A DNA stretch of 64,000 bases from Streptomyces sp. NBC_00376 (lineage in GTDB: Bacteria; Actinomycetota; Actinomycetes; Streptomycetales; Streptomycetaceae): NCBI RefSeq assembly GCF_036077095.1, contig NZ_CP107960.1, forward strand, positions 1,674,001 to 1,738,000. Reading direction: 5' to 3'. Below are positions 17,101 to 26,300 of this stretch, piece by piece (positions within the stretch are counted from its first letter, which is position 1; each line of letters starts with the position of its first letter). The notes beneath the pieces are model-generated. The model worked only from the letters and a program-made list of their open reading frames with translations. It ran no database searches and was not told where the DNA came from. A program made the translations under genes and the position numbers.

Positions 17101-17789
17101 TTCCACGCCGGGTCCAGGCCGAACTCCTCGACCGCAGGCTCAAGCGTCAGGTCGAGGATGAACTCCTCCACGAACTCGGGCGTCTGCAACAGCGCGTACG
17201 TCTTCCGCGCGTGCTCGCTCAGGTCCTGGTAGAGGTCGCCCAGGAACCGGGTGTCCAACTCCCCGTCCGTGAAGTCGTGGATGATCTCGCCGTCCGCGCC
17301 CCGCTCGCGCCAGAAGCCCAGCAGCCGCGTCGCTGCCTCGTACGACGGGCTCAGCCCCCACAGCGCGTTGTGGCCCCGGTCGAAGAGCCCTGCCACCGCC
17401 TTGTGCGCATCCGACAGGTGGCCGAAGCCCGCTACCAGCCAGTCCCGGTCGTTCAGCTCCGGCTTCTCCCGGAAGAACGCCGCCTGCCGGTCCTCCGCGT
17501 CCGCGAGCCGCTCTCCCGGGCCCGCGATGAACGGGTCGTCGACCAGGCCGTTGTCCTCGCAGAACCGTACGAACACCGTGGCCAGCGCCCAGGCCGCCGC
17601 CGCTTGCGTCACGCGCTCGTCCCGCCAGGCCCCGTACGTCGCCGCCGTACGGCTCGCCTCGCGGGCCGCCGCGTACTCGCGCTCCAGGTCGGTTCGGTAC
17701 TCGTCCACCGACTCCGTGCGAGCCCGGAGGTCGTCCTCCAGCGCGGTGACCTGCTTGCGCAGATCCTTCAGCAGTGCGGCCTTGTCCAC
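14115..17789 (-). CDS. pglX: BREX-2 adenine-specific DNA methyltransferase PglX
   Basis: PglX is the N6-adenine methyltransferase of the Pgl/BREX-2 system. The protein is 1,224 aa. The SAM-binding motif DPACGSGHFLLG lies near residue 247 and the catalytic NPPY near 387, preceded by the family-typical helical N-terminus (AWALATVFVRFCEDNGLVDDPF). The region after NPPY should contain target recognition. GC content falls sharply from about 16.64 kb towards the gene's 3' half, suggesting that this part was exchanged. On the coding strand there is a run of seven G at 15507-15501 (residues about 761-763, KGGSG). The frame is intact, so the gene is predicted to be ON. In Streptomyces coelicolor, Pgl phase variation is known to come from a G tract in pglX. 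The C-terminus is lysine-rich. pglX is separated from pglW by the Hhe-like gene and an opposite-strand cassette. Confidence 0.92.
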   Translation of the reverse strand: MDKAALLKDLRKQVTALEDDLRARTESVDEYRTDLEREYAAAREASRTAATYGAWRDERVTQAAAAWALATVFVRFCEDNGLVDDPFIAGPGERLADAEDRQAAFFREKPELNDRDWLVAGFGHLSDAHKAVAGLFDRGHNALWGLSPSYEAATRLLGFWRERGADGEIIHDFTDGELDTRFLGDLYQDLSEHARKTYALLQTPEFVEEFILDLTLEPAVEEFGLDPAWKHKPAGWPGEEPVVRGLRCIDPACGSGHFLLGMFERLLKKWREAEPGTEDWELVRRSLESVHGCDKNPFAVAIARFRMLVAVLKACGERRLAAAPEFPINVAVGDSLLHGRGAETVTETLDSLFGGEGQGMFAYRTEDVREYAARVDLLGRGSYHVVVANPPYITVKDKQENENYKKAYDACYRQYALSVPFAQRIFELSVRAGGTRRDGGFTGQITANSFMKREFGRKLIEEFFPKIDLTHVVDTSGAFIPGHGTPTVILAGRNQISRSSDTTRSVMGVRGEPSQPLDPAAGIVWLAIVEQIEVPASESDWVTVEDSNREKYSEHPWSLSGGGAAALHRNLESGSEGSLGGEVSRIGFYGMTHADDVMTKPARVFRRNHAEPEYHLPLTVGEEVRDWGAVTAHDIFHPYSDMRQLVPIEQMSAHASSLWRYRTELGCRSTFSKGTYFSDGRPWHEWHQLPKDEGVHPWSISFAGITTHNHFVIDRGGKAFKQSAPIIKLPAGAAEEQHLELLGVLNSSTACFWLKQVSQGKGGSGVGCGIKDEAWEERYEFTGTKLQEFPLPAKLPLELGRTLDALGRKLAAYEPSAVGSSVLMARASLDAASAAYVSVRSQMIALQEELDWDVYGSYNLLTPGELARTTLTDPSEVPEVALGERAFEIVLARNVAAGEAETAWFERHGSISVTEIPAHWPAEYKSVVQARIDIINSRKDIALIERPDCKRRWSSEPWEKKEKEALRNWLLDRCEDENLWFALRDGFRAPRALTVSQLADALRQEADVQAVAELYAADHMGKRDATLAAVLADIIAPEHVPHLAALRYKDSGLRKREQWEQVWDLQREEDRTGKRLDIPVPPKYSAADFLKHTYWSHRGKLDVPKERFISYPDASPDSDPTLLLGWAGWDHKDQVQALINVINDRTEQAGWETSRLTPLIAGIQELMPWVHQWHGEYDEEWDGTPAEEYQAYLDEQRAKHGLSAEDLTAWRPEKKTRGRAKKAD
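15501..15507 (-). repeat. G7 homopolymer tract inside pglX
   Basis: Seven consecutive C on the plus strand, read as seven G in pglX, with another GGGG three bases away on the coding strand. A gain or loss of one base would shift the frame at about residue 762 of 1,224 and remove the C-terminal third. This fits the known contingency-locus behaviour of pglX in S. coelicolor. Confidence 0.7.
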
Positions 17790-18197
17790 CGGGGCGCCCC
17801 CTCATTCCGTGACCCGGACCCCACCCGGGCCCGCAGCTCATCCGCATCCATCCTGCCAGCCCTGCCGCCCCTCCCCGGACCCTTCATCCGTAACCGGACA
17901 GCACGGCCCATGTCGCTCCTGGCGAAGAGCGCCTCCAGCTCACTGGCACCACCCTCCTCAGGCGGGCTGAAAGGGGCCCAGGTGTGCTCCCCCAGGCGCT
18001 GCGCCGGCCTCTCCGTCAGGAGGCCGCGGCTCTCCTCGGTGACAGCTGCTCGTCAGCGCGGATCCCTCCCATGCGAGGCAGTCCCCCGACGGCGTCAGGC
18101 CCGCCACAACGGGACCGGAAACCGGCTAGGCCCGTTGGGATCGGACATCGTAGGGTGGCGCCCCGCGACGTGCGAAGAGCGATCCGCTGGAGGAAGC
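17790..18197. other. Divergent intergenic region between pglX and the EACC1-caspase pair
   Basis: About 408 bases with no gene that I can support. It must contain the promoters for pglX (leftward) and for the EACC1 gene (rightward). A TAGGGT hexamer at about 18151 could be a -10 element, but I saw no matching -35. A GGAGGAA ribosome site lies just before 18198. Confidence 0.4.
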
Positions 18198-18617
18198 GTG
18201 CGCATTACCGTCTCCGTCGAGGACGGTGATTCCGGCGGCTTGCACGACCTTCGCCGCTGGCTGTCCGACGAGCCCGAGCTGAGGGGACGGATCCGCGGGC
18301 ACACAACGTCACCGATACCGTCCGACGCCATGGGGCTGGGTGCGGAGGCCCTGCTCGCGGTGCTCGGGCCGGGTGGCGTGGCCGTGGTCTTCGCCGGAGC
18401 GCTCGTCGCGTGGGTGCAGAGCCGCCGGGGCGACCAGACCGTCACGATCACCCGGCCCGACGGGACCACGGTCACCGTCTCCGCGACCCGTGTCAGAGGA
18501 ATGAACGCGGAACAGAATGCCCAGTTGGCGAGGGAGCTGGCCGCCCTCCTCGGCACGGGAGCCGACCCGGTCCCGCCCGCCGACGGCGAGCTGTCGCCAG
18601 AGGCCCCACAGCGGTGA
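18198..18617 (+). CDS. EACC1 (effector-associated constant component) protein
   Basis: This 139-aa protein starts at a GTG preceded by GGAGGAA. The sequence begins RITVSVEDGDSGGLHDLRRWL and contains one hydrophobic stretch (ALLAVLGPGGVAVVFAGALVAWV, about residues 52-74) that could be a membrane helix. A short strand-rich tail follows (VTITRPDGTTVTVSA). This matches the effector-associated constant component EACC1 described in actinobacterial NTP-dependent conflict systems, where it is encoded next to caspase or trypsin effectors and STAND ATPases. Its stop overlaps the next start by 4 bases (GTGA), so the two proteins are translationally coupled and probably form one system. Confidence 0.75.
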   Translation: MRITVSVEDGDSGGLHDLRRWLSDEPELRGRIRGHTTSPIPSDAMGLGAEALLAVLGPGGVAVVFAGALVAWVQSRRGDQTVTITRPDGTTVTVSATRVRGMNAEQNAQLARELAALLGTGADPVPPADGELSPEAPQR

Positions 18618-21600
18618 TATCTGGAGCAGCCGGACTCGCCGCGGCCGGTGCCCATGCCGTCCTGTTCGGCAGTCACAGGCACGTATCCGGTTCAGAGCTG
18701 CATGATCTGCCCTCGGCCGCCACCACGCTCGACGACCTGGAGACCGCCCTGCGGGACGTTTGTGGAGTCAGCCCGGAGCATGTACATCGCATCCCGGCCG
18801 ACGCGGACACCGAGGAGGTGCTCGGCGTAATCGAGCGGGTGGCGCGCGAGGCGACCGGGGTCGTGTACGTCCATTACGTCGGACACGGACTGCTGGGTCC
18901 CCGCGACGAGCTGTATCTGGCGACCCACGGCACCCGGTCCCACGAGGAGATCTCACGGGCCGTGCCGTACCACACGGTGCAGGGTCTCTTGAGCGCGTGT
19001 GCGGGTGGCGGCATCGTCGTACTGGACTGCTGCTACTCCGGGCGGGCCGACGTTCCCGACGGCAGCGGTGTCCCTGCCCAGGAGCCGTTCGTATCCGTCC
19101 GGCCGGACGGCAGCCTGCTGCTCAGTGCCACCTCTCTCTACGACCTGTCCTTCGCACCCGAGGAGCGGCGTCACACGTTGTTCAGCGGCCGGCTGCTGCG
19201 GCTGCTGACCGAGGGTGATCCGGCCGGTCCGCCCTGGCTGACGATGGACAGCCTGTACAGCGCACTGGACCGCGCGTTCGCGGAGGGACCGATCCGGCCA
19301 CGGCGTCAGAGCGAAGGTTCGCTGGGCTCACTGCTCATCGCCCGGAACCGGGCCTATCGCGAAAGCGGCGACACGTCACACGATGGAGCGGCTTGGCGGG
19401 ACGATCCACCGGCCGATGTTCCGTGCCCCTACCCCGGCACGGAATACTTCAGCGCCGCCGACAGCCACCACTTCTTCGGGCGGGAAGAACTCGCCCGACG
19501 GCTGATCGACACCGTGTGCGCAGCCACGCCGGACGGCGCGGCGCCCATGACCGTGGTCATCGGCGCCTCCGGAGTGGGTAAGTCGTCCCTGCTGAGAGCC
19601 GGGCTGCTGGCCGGACTGGAGCAGCGACACTCCTCGATGGCCCAGCCGCACGACCTGCCATGGCCGGCACTGTTGTTGTCCGCCCCCGGGGAACACCCTC
19701 TCCGGGCGCTGGCAGAGTTGTGGGCGCGGGCGACGGGACGGGCCTCGGCCGACGTCCACCGCGTACTCGCCGAAGGCGGTCGGTTACCACCACCGAAGTC
19801 CGGCCGGCCACCCTGCGGGTTGCTGGTGGTCGACCAGTTCGAAGAGATATTCACCCGCTGCGCGGACCCCACCGAGAGGGCTCGGTTCATCGAGGTACTC
19901 GTTCTCGCTGGGCACGAGAACGCAGACGACAGCGAGGCGCGCAAGGAACGCGGCATGCGCGTGGTCCTCGGTCTGCGAGCCGACCACTACGGCAGCTGCC
20001 TCGCCCATGACCCGCTCGTCCCCGTCCTGGGGGAAAGCCAACTGCCGGTCCCTCCGATGACCGACGACGAGCTGCGCGCGGCGATCGAGGGTCCCGCCGG
20101 CGTCGTAGGACTGGATCTGGAGCAAGGTCTGACGAATCGGCTGATACAGGATCTGCGGTGGGGGCAACTGTCGAACGGGACCGACGACGCGAGCACCGCA
20201 GACGTTGCGGACGCCGAGAGCACACCCTCGGCCACGTCGGCGTTCGGCACCGCAACCGCCTCCGGCCCCATGCCTGCCGTGACCGTGTCCGGACCCGACC
20301 TCGACACCGCGCTCCCCTTCCTCGCACACGCGCTGCGCGAGACATGGCGCAGGCGTAGCGGAACCACGCTGACGCTGGCCGGATATCAGGCCACCGGCGG
20401 CATCTGGCACTCCATCAGCACGACGACCGAGCGCCTCTATCAGGACCTCGATAGAGCGGGCCAGGATGCGTTGCGCGAACTGTTGCTGCGCCTGGTTCAC
20501 GTGACGGTCGAGGGCACCGGCACTGCCGTACGGCGCAAGGTGGCCCCCGACGCACTGCTGGACGGCATCCCGTCGCAGCAACAGGACCTCACAGCCGCCA
20601 TCCGTGACCGTCTCGCCGCGGCCAGGCTGATCAGCGTCGATCAGGACGGCACTCAGCTCTCGCACGAGTCGCTACTGCGGTCGTGGTCCCGGCTGCACCA
20701 GTGGATCGAGGAGGACCGCAGCGTCCTGATCGCGCGCCAGCAGCTCTCCGAGATCGCGCGTGCCTGGGACGCGTCCGGTGGCGACCCGGGCTTTTACTAC
20801 CGGGGCAGCCTGCTGGAAGCCGCCCTCGGACTGATGCGTGAGGAACGGCTCAGGCACCGGCGGTTGCCCCGGCTGGACGAGAGGTTCGTGGCCGCGAGCG
20901 ACGAGGCCGACCGTGCTGCACGAGCCCGTGAGGCGCGCCGCACTCTGCGCCTCAAGCAGGCGCTCGGCGCAGCCGTATTCGCTCTCGTCCTGGCGCTCGT
21001 CGGCGGCGTGCTCGCTCTCCAGCAGCAAGGCGTGGCGAAGGAACAGCGCAAATCCGCCACCCACCGGGCGCTCGTCGCCGAGGCTGTGGCCAGGCGTGCC
21101 GCCGACCCTCGGCTCGCACTGAAGATCGCGATGGCAGCGCACGGGCTGCGGGCCACCGCGGAGACGCGGGCAGCAGTGTCGGACACACTGGTCCAGAGCC
21201 GACTCACCGGCAGCTCTGCCTATAACGAGAAGGACCCGCTGCTGAGCCCTGACGGCAGGCTGCAGGTGGCGGCGCAGGCGGACAGGATGCGGCTGGTATT
21301 GCGCAGTGTCGGCGACAGAGCCCGGAATACCCGACTGGCTTCCTTCTCCCCCTGCGCCGGCGTTGCGCGCAGGCCCGCCTTCAGCCGCGACTCTCGTACG
21401 CTCGCTGTGATCTGCGACAACGGCGTGGTGAACCTGTGGGACATCACCCGGCCCACGCAGCCGCGGCGCGATGGTTCACTGAGATCCCCGGACGTGTCGG
21501 GCAGACCCAGTGGGGCCGATTTCAGTCCCGACGGCACACTGCTTGCAGTCGGGAGGTACGCGCCGTCGGACGAATCACAAGCGCATGGCTCGCTTGTCCT

Positions 21601-23251
21601 GTGGGACATCCGCAACCGCGCCCGGCCCACCTTGCTCAAGGTGCGCAAAAATGTCTACGACAGCACCTCGGTGCTCTTCGCCCCGGACGGCAGAACACTC
21701 GTCAGCTCCACCGGCATCGTGTCCTTCCGGGATGATGCGGTCAACAGCGATTCGGTCACCCACACATCGGGCGCGACGCTCTGGGACGTGTCCCGCCCAG
21801 CGGCCCTCCGTCGGCTGACCCGGCTCCCACGCGTCGGCGAGGGCCAGAGCTTCAGCCGGGACGGCAGGCTCCTCGTCACCAGGCGCCACAGGACCGTACA
21901 GGTCTGGGATGTGAAGACTCCGGCGACCCCCAGAGAGCTGTCGAGCTGGACCGCCCACAAGGACTACGTGACCGCGGTCGAATTCAGCCCCGACGGCCGC
22001 ACTCTGGCCACGGGAAGCTCTGACGAGACCATCGCCCTCTGGGATATCTCCGACCCCGCACACCCCACCGAGTCCGCCCGGCTGAACGGGCACACCTCTA
22101 CGGTGGAGACGCTGCGCTTCTCCGCGGACGGACGCTCGATCGTCTCTGCCGACTGGGACCGGATCATCCAGTGGGACCCGGTAGGCGGCGGCCCGCCGCG
22201 TGCCGTCGCTGCACTCGGGAAGAAGGCCTCCCTCACCTCCGCGGCCTTCACGCCGGACGGGCGGACGCTGGCCACCGCTGGATTTGACCAAGCTGTCACG
22301 CTCTACGACATGAGCGTCCCTACCAGCCCAAGACGTACAGCCGCCGCGCCGATGCCCGGGTTCGTCACAGATATCGCGATCAGCTCCGACGGACGGCTGC
22401 TCGCGGCGGGCGATCGGCTCGGCAACGTGCTGATCTGGGACATCAGGGACCGTGCCCGCCTGCAGAAGGTCACCGACCTGTCCCGCAATACCGATCCCAT
22501 CACGTCTGTGGATTTCGGCAAGCAAGGCGAGAGCGTGATCGTCAGCGGGGCGAAAACCTACTTCTCGCCAGGCTGGGCCACAATGTGGGACATCAGAGAG
22601 CAGGGACGCCCTCGTGCGGTCGGCACGTTCAACGACGTCTCCACCGTTCACTCTGCGCACTTCGGTGCCGATGGGACTCTCGTGGCGCTGCCGGGGTTGA
22701 GGACGTTCCTGTGGCCTGCCGACGATTCCTACGAAGCAGTAGAACTCGATGACAGCAACGGCAGTTCCGCCTTCAGTCCTGACGGCAAGACTCTGGCGAC
22801 GGGCGACTCGCAACACGACATCGTCCTGTGGGACATCGAGAACCCGCGCAGCCCCAGAAAGACAGCAGACGTACCCGAGGACCAGAACAACTTCGCCACG
22901 TATGTCTTCCACCCTGCTGGAAATCTGGTTGCAGGCCTCGATGAGAGCGACGGCGTCACCTTGTGGAGTGTGGCCGACCCCACCCGTATCCACCTGGCCA
23001 CCACGATGGCCCGTCACGGACAAGAGATGACCGACCTCGCGTTCCACCCGGACGGCAGGTATGCCGTCACGGTGAGCGGGGACGACAACCCGCTCACCGT
23101 CTGGGACCTCGGCAGCCTTCCCGGTATCAGCGCGGATCTCGTCGAGACCGCCTGCACCGTGGCCGGAGGCGGACTCACCAGCGAGGAGTGGAAGCAATAC
23201 GTACCGGGCCAGCCCTACCAGGACACCTGTGACGGGCACCTGGCCGACTGA
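18614..23251 (+). CDS. Caspase-like protease / STAND NTPase / WD40 fusion protein
   Basis: This 1,545-aa protein has three parts. Residues 1-250 are a caspase (peptidase C14) domain with the histidine in YVHYVGHGLLG (about H91) and the cysteine in VVLDCCYSGRA (about C140). Residues about 280-770 are a STAND-type NTPase with Walker A GASGVGKSS (about 317-325) and Walker B GLLVVDQFEEIF, ending in a winged-helix-like region. A probable membrane helix follows at about 776-800 (LGAAVFALVLALVGGVLAL). The remainder contains about 13 WD40-type units recognised by LWDI/VWDV-like ends, enough for two propellers. The model from known families is that the WD40 part senses a trigger, the NTPase oligomerises, and the caspase cleaves targets, causing dormancy or death. 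The GTG start overlaps the EACC1 stop. It lies on the strand opposite to the BREX genes, between pglX and the Hhe-like gene. Confidence 0.88.
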   Translation: MISGAAGLAAAGAHAVLFGSHRHVSGSELHDLPSAATTLDDLETALRDVCGVSPEHVHRIPADADTEEVLGVIERVAREATGVVYVHYVGHGLLGPRDELYLATHGTRSHEEISRAVPYHTVQGLLSACAGGGIVVLDCCYSGRADVPDGSGVPAQEPFVSVRPDGSLLLSATSLYDLSFAPEERRHTLFSGRLLRLLTEGDPAGPPWLTMDSLYSALDRAFAEGPIRPRRQSEGSLGSLLIARNRAYRESGDTSHDGAAWRDDPPADVPCPYPGTEYFSAADSHHFFGREELARRLIDTVCAATPDGAAPMTVVIGASGVGKSSLLRAGLLAGLEQRHSSMAQPHDLPWPALLLSAPGEHPLRALAELWARATGRASADVHRVLAEGGRLPPPKSGRPPCGLLVVDQFEEIFTRCADPTERARFIEVLVLAGHENADDSEARKERGMRVVLGLRADHYGSCLAHDPLVPVLGESQLPVPPMTDDELRAAIEGPAGVVGLDLEQGLTNRLIQDLRWGQLSNGTDDASTADVADAESTPSATSAFGTATASGPMPAVTVSGPDLDTALPFLAHALRETWRRRSGTTLTLAGYQATGGIWHSISTTTERLYQDLDRAGQDALRELLLRLVHVTVEGTGTAVRRKVAPDALLDGIPSQQQDLTAAIRDRLAAARLISVDQDGTQLSHESLLRSWSRLHQWIEEDRSVLIARQQLSEIARAWDASGGDPGFYYRGSLLEAALGLMREERLRHRRLPRLDERFVAASDEADRAARAREARRTLRLKQALGAAVFALVLALVGGVLALQQQGVAKEQRKSATHRALVAEAVARRAADPRLALKIAMAAHGLRATAETRAAVSDTLVQSRLTGSSAYNEKDPLLSPDGRLQVAAQADRMRLVLRSVGDRARNTRLASFSPCAGVARRPAFSRDSRTLAVICDNGVVNLWDITRPTQPRRDGSLRSPDVSGRPSGADFSPDGTLLAVGRYAPSDESQAHGSLVLWDIRNRARPTLLKVRKNVYDSTSVLFAPDGRTLVSSTGIVSFRDDAVNSDSVTHTSGATLWDVSRPAALRRLTRLPRVGEGQSFSRDGRLLVTRRHRTVQVWDVKTPATPRELSSWTAHKDYVTAVEFSPDGRTLATGSSDETIALWDISDPAHPTESARLNGHTSTVETLRFSADGRSIVSADWDRIIQWDPVGGGPPRAVAALGKKASLTSAAFTPDGRTLATAGFDQAVTLYDMSVPTSPRRTAAAPMPGFVTDIAISSDGRLLAAGDRLGNVLIWDIRDRARLQKVTDLSRNTDPITSVDFGKQGESVIVSGAKTYFSPGWATMWDIREQGRPRAVGTFNDVSTVHSAHFGADGTLVALPGLRTFLWPADDSYEAVELDDSNGSSAFSPDGKTLATGDSQHDIVLWDIENPRSPRKTADVPEDQNNFATYVFHPAGNLVAGLDESDGVTLWSVADPTRIHLATTMARHGQEMTDLAFHPDGRYAVTVSGDDNPLTVWDLGSLPGISADLVETACTVAGGGLTSEEWKQYVPGQPYQDTCDGHLAD

Positions 23252-23325
23252 GGCCAGGCCCGGGGCGACGCACCAGGCGAACGCAGCCTTGCGTGCATGC
23301 CGGGCGACGTTCACACCCCGGCGTG

Positions 23326-26300
23326 TCAGTCGCCGTCCCCAGGCAGCAGCCCCCCGTCCGTCTCGTCCAGCGCTCCCTGGGCGACCAGGTCATCGATGTC
23401 GTCCGTGAGCGCGTCCCGGATGTCCGAGCCGAGCCGTGCCCACCCGAAGAAGCGCGCCACCTCCCTCAGCAGTTCCGCACGCTGCACACCCGGACTCTCC
23501 TCCACCACGCTGCGGAGCGCGAGCTGCCGCTCGGCCGACGGAACCTGGGTGACCTTGCGGGTGAACCTCGACGTCGGGGTGCGGGCGACCTCCACCTCAT
23601 GACCGGGGCGGTCGTACGCGTCGCCGACGCGGACGATCTCGCCCTTGGTGACCAGCTTCCGCAGGACCCGGCGGATACGGTCCTGGATGACCTGACCCGA
23701 GCGGGCGAGGCCCCATGCCGAACGGACGCGGGTGAAGATCAGCTCCTCCGTGACCGGACCCTCGACCTCGATCACACACCGGACCACGTCCCCCACCACG
23801 CCGCCTGCGTCCGGGTCCTGGAGCTCGATGCCGTGCCGGTTCCGTCGACGGGCTGAGGCTTTCCGCAGCTTGTCCAGCTCGACGTCCTCCGCCTCCTGGT
23901 ACGGCCGGCTCCAAGGTGCTGGGCCGTCGTCCACCGGCACGAACGTCACCGTCGGCGCGGAAGCAGCTGGGGGCGCTGCGCCGGTCGCCGCAGGCGCGGC
24001 GGCATCCCGGGCCTGCGGGGTTTCCTCAACCACCACCGGTACGCGCTCCGGCTCCGGCCTGCTCTCGTGCGGGTTCTGTGCGCAGGCCGCCTCCACAGCC
24101 GCGCGCAGGCGCGCCATGGCGTCCCGGCGGCTGCGGTACCAGTCCGTGCCCCAGATCCGGTGCAGCTTCCAGCCCAGATCACTCAGAACCGACTCGCGCA
24201 GGCGGTCACGGTCGCGGGCCGCCCGGGACGAGTGGTACATCGCGCCGTCGCATTCGATACCGAGGGCGTAGCTGCCGGGTGCGGCGGGGTGGCGTACGGC
24301 CATGTCGATACGGAAGCCGGCGACGCCGACCTGGGGCTGTACCGAGTAGCCCCAGCCCCGTAGTACGTCGAGGACCTCTTCCTCGAACGGGCTCTCCGGT
24401 GCGGCGTCCGGGTCGGCGGCCTGTGTCTGGAGGACCTGGGGGCCGTGCTGGGCGTACTGGAGGTACCGCTTCAGGTGCTGCACGCTCTTGTTGGGGCTGT
24501 CGCGCAGGTCGCCGCCGTAGAAGGAGGCCACGACCTCCATCCGCCGCCGGGCGCGGGTGACGGCCACGTTGAGCCGTCGCCAGCCGCCCTCCCTGTTGAT
24601 GGGGCCGAACGACGAGGCGAGCTTGCCCTGCTGGTCTGGACCGTAGCCGACCGACAGGATGATCACGTCGCGCTCGTCGCCCTGGACGGTCTCCAGGTTC
24701 TTGACGAAGAAGCCGTCGAGACGGTCGTCGGTGAAGAAGCGGTCGAGGTCTGGGCGGGCGGCCCTGGCCCTCTGCACGGCCTCCTCAATGGCTTCGGCCT
24801 GCGCCTTCGACAGGGCGACCACGCCCAGGGTGAGTCCGGGGCGGGTGGCGAAGTGGTGGATCACCCGCTGGGCGACCCGGGCCGCCTCCAGCAGGTTGTT
24901 GCTGCGGCCTCCCTTGTCGTAGACACCGTCCGCCTTGATGAACTCGACACCGACGTCCGGGCTCTGTTCCAGCGCACCGGGGAAGGTCACCATGGTGTTG
25001 TCGTAGAACTCGTGGTTGCTGAAGGCGATGAGGTTCTCGTGGCGGCTTCGGTAGTGCCAGCGCAGAGGGAGACCCCGCAGCACACCGCTCGCCTTGCAGG
25101 CGTCGAGTACGGACTCGAAACCGACTGCCCCGTCCTCGTCCCACTCGTCGTCCTCATCGCTGTCGCCGCCCGCGCTGAAGAACGAGGTCGGTGGCAGCTG
25201 CTTCTGGTCTCCGGCCACGATGAGCGCGTCGCCGCGGTAGATGGAGTTGACGGCGTCCTGGGGCAGCACCTGGGATGCCTCGTCGAAGATGACGACGTCG
25301 AAGCGGAAGTCCGAGGGGAGGAACTGGCTGACGGTCAACGGGCTCATCATGAAGCACGGCTTGATGAGGCGGACGACTTCGCGGGTCTCACCCAGGAGTC
25401 GCCGGACCGGCATGTGGCGGGTCTTCAGCTGGGCCTGCCTGCGCAGGACTGCGGCCTGGCCCACCGACGTACGCCGTGGGCGGCGGTCGTTGCAGGCGGC
25501 GATGACGTCGGCGTGGGCCGCTTCCACCAGGTCCCGGTCAGCCGTGCGGAAGCGCTCCACCAGCTGATCCCGCTCGACGGCCCGCATGGGCTTGAGCCGG
25601 GCGTCGAGTTCGAATCGGCGCTCGATCCACGCGGTGAGGACGGCACGCTCCATCGCCGCCGGGAATTCGGCGGCGGAGACGTCGCGCTGCGCGAGCTGGC
25701 CGGGCAGTCCGTCCAGCCCGTATCCCTTGAGGCGGGTGAGTGCCTGGGCGCAGGAAGTCCATGCCTCGGGGCCGTAGGGGTCGTCGTCCAGGCGGGACAG
25801 GTAGGTGCGGGCCGCCGACAGGGACTGTTGGAGCTCGCGCCGCAGGTCTCGGTCGCGGGGCGGCTGGAAGTGTTCGGCGAGGGCATCGCGCTGCCGCCGC
25901 CAGTCCTGGTGGCGTTGCGCCGCGGACGGGTCGGCGGGCGCCGTCAGCATGGTGTGCGCGGCGGCCGGGGTCAGGGGTGCGGAGTGAGCTCCGTCGGATG
26001 TCCTGCGTACCTTCTGGGCCCAGTCGAGGGCATCGAGTACGTCGCTGCGGTTGGTCGCGGTGCTTCGGTAGAGCTCTCCGAGCAGATCACGGTGGGCGGA
26101 GGAATCCTCAGTGAAGCGTGCTGCGGCTGCCCGTGCCTGCACGACGGCCGTCACGGCTTCGCGTGCGCGGCCCAGCGTCAGGTCGTGAGGCGTGTCGGCA
26201 ACGCGGGCGACGGAGTGGACGAGATCGGCAGCGTCCTCGAAGGGCTCGACGTGGGCGCGGAACCACCTCGCTGCCTCGTCCAGCGGCAGAGTCAGGAGCT

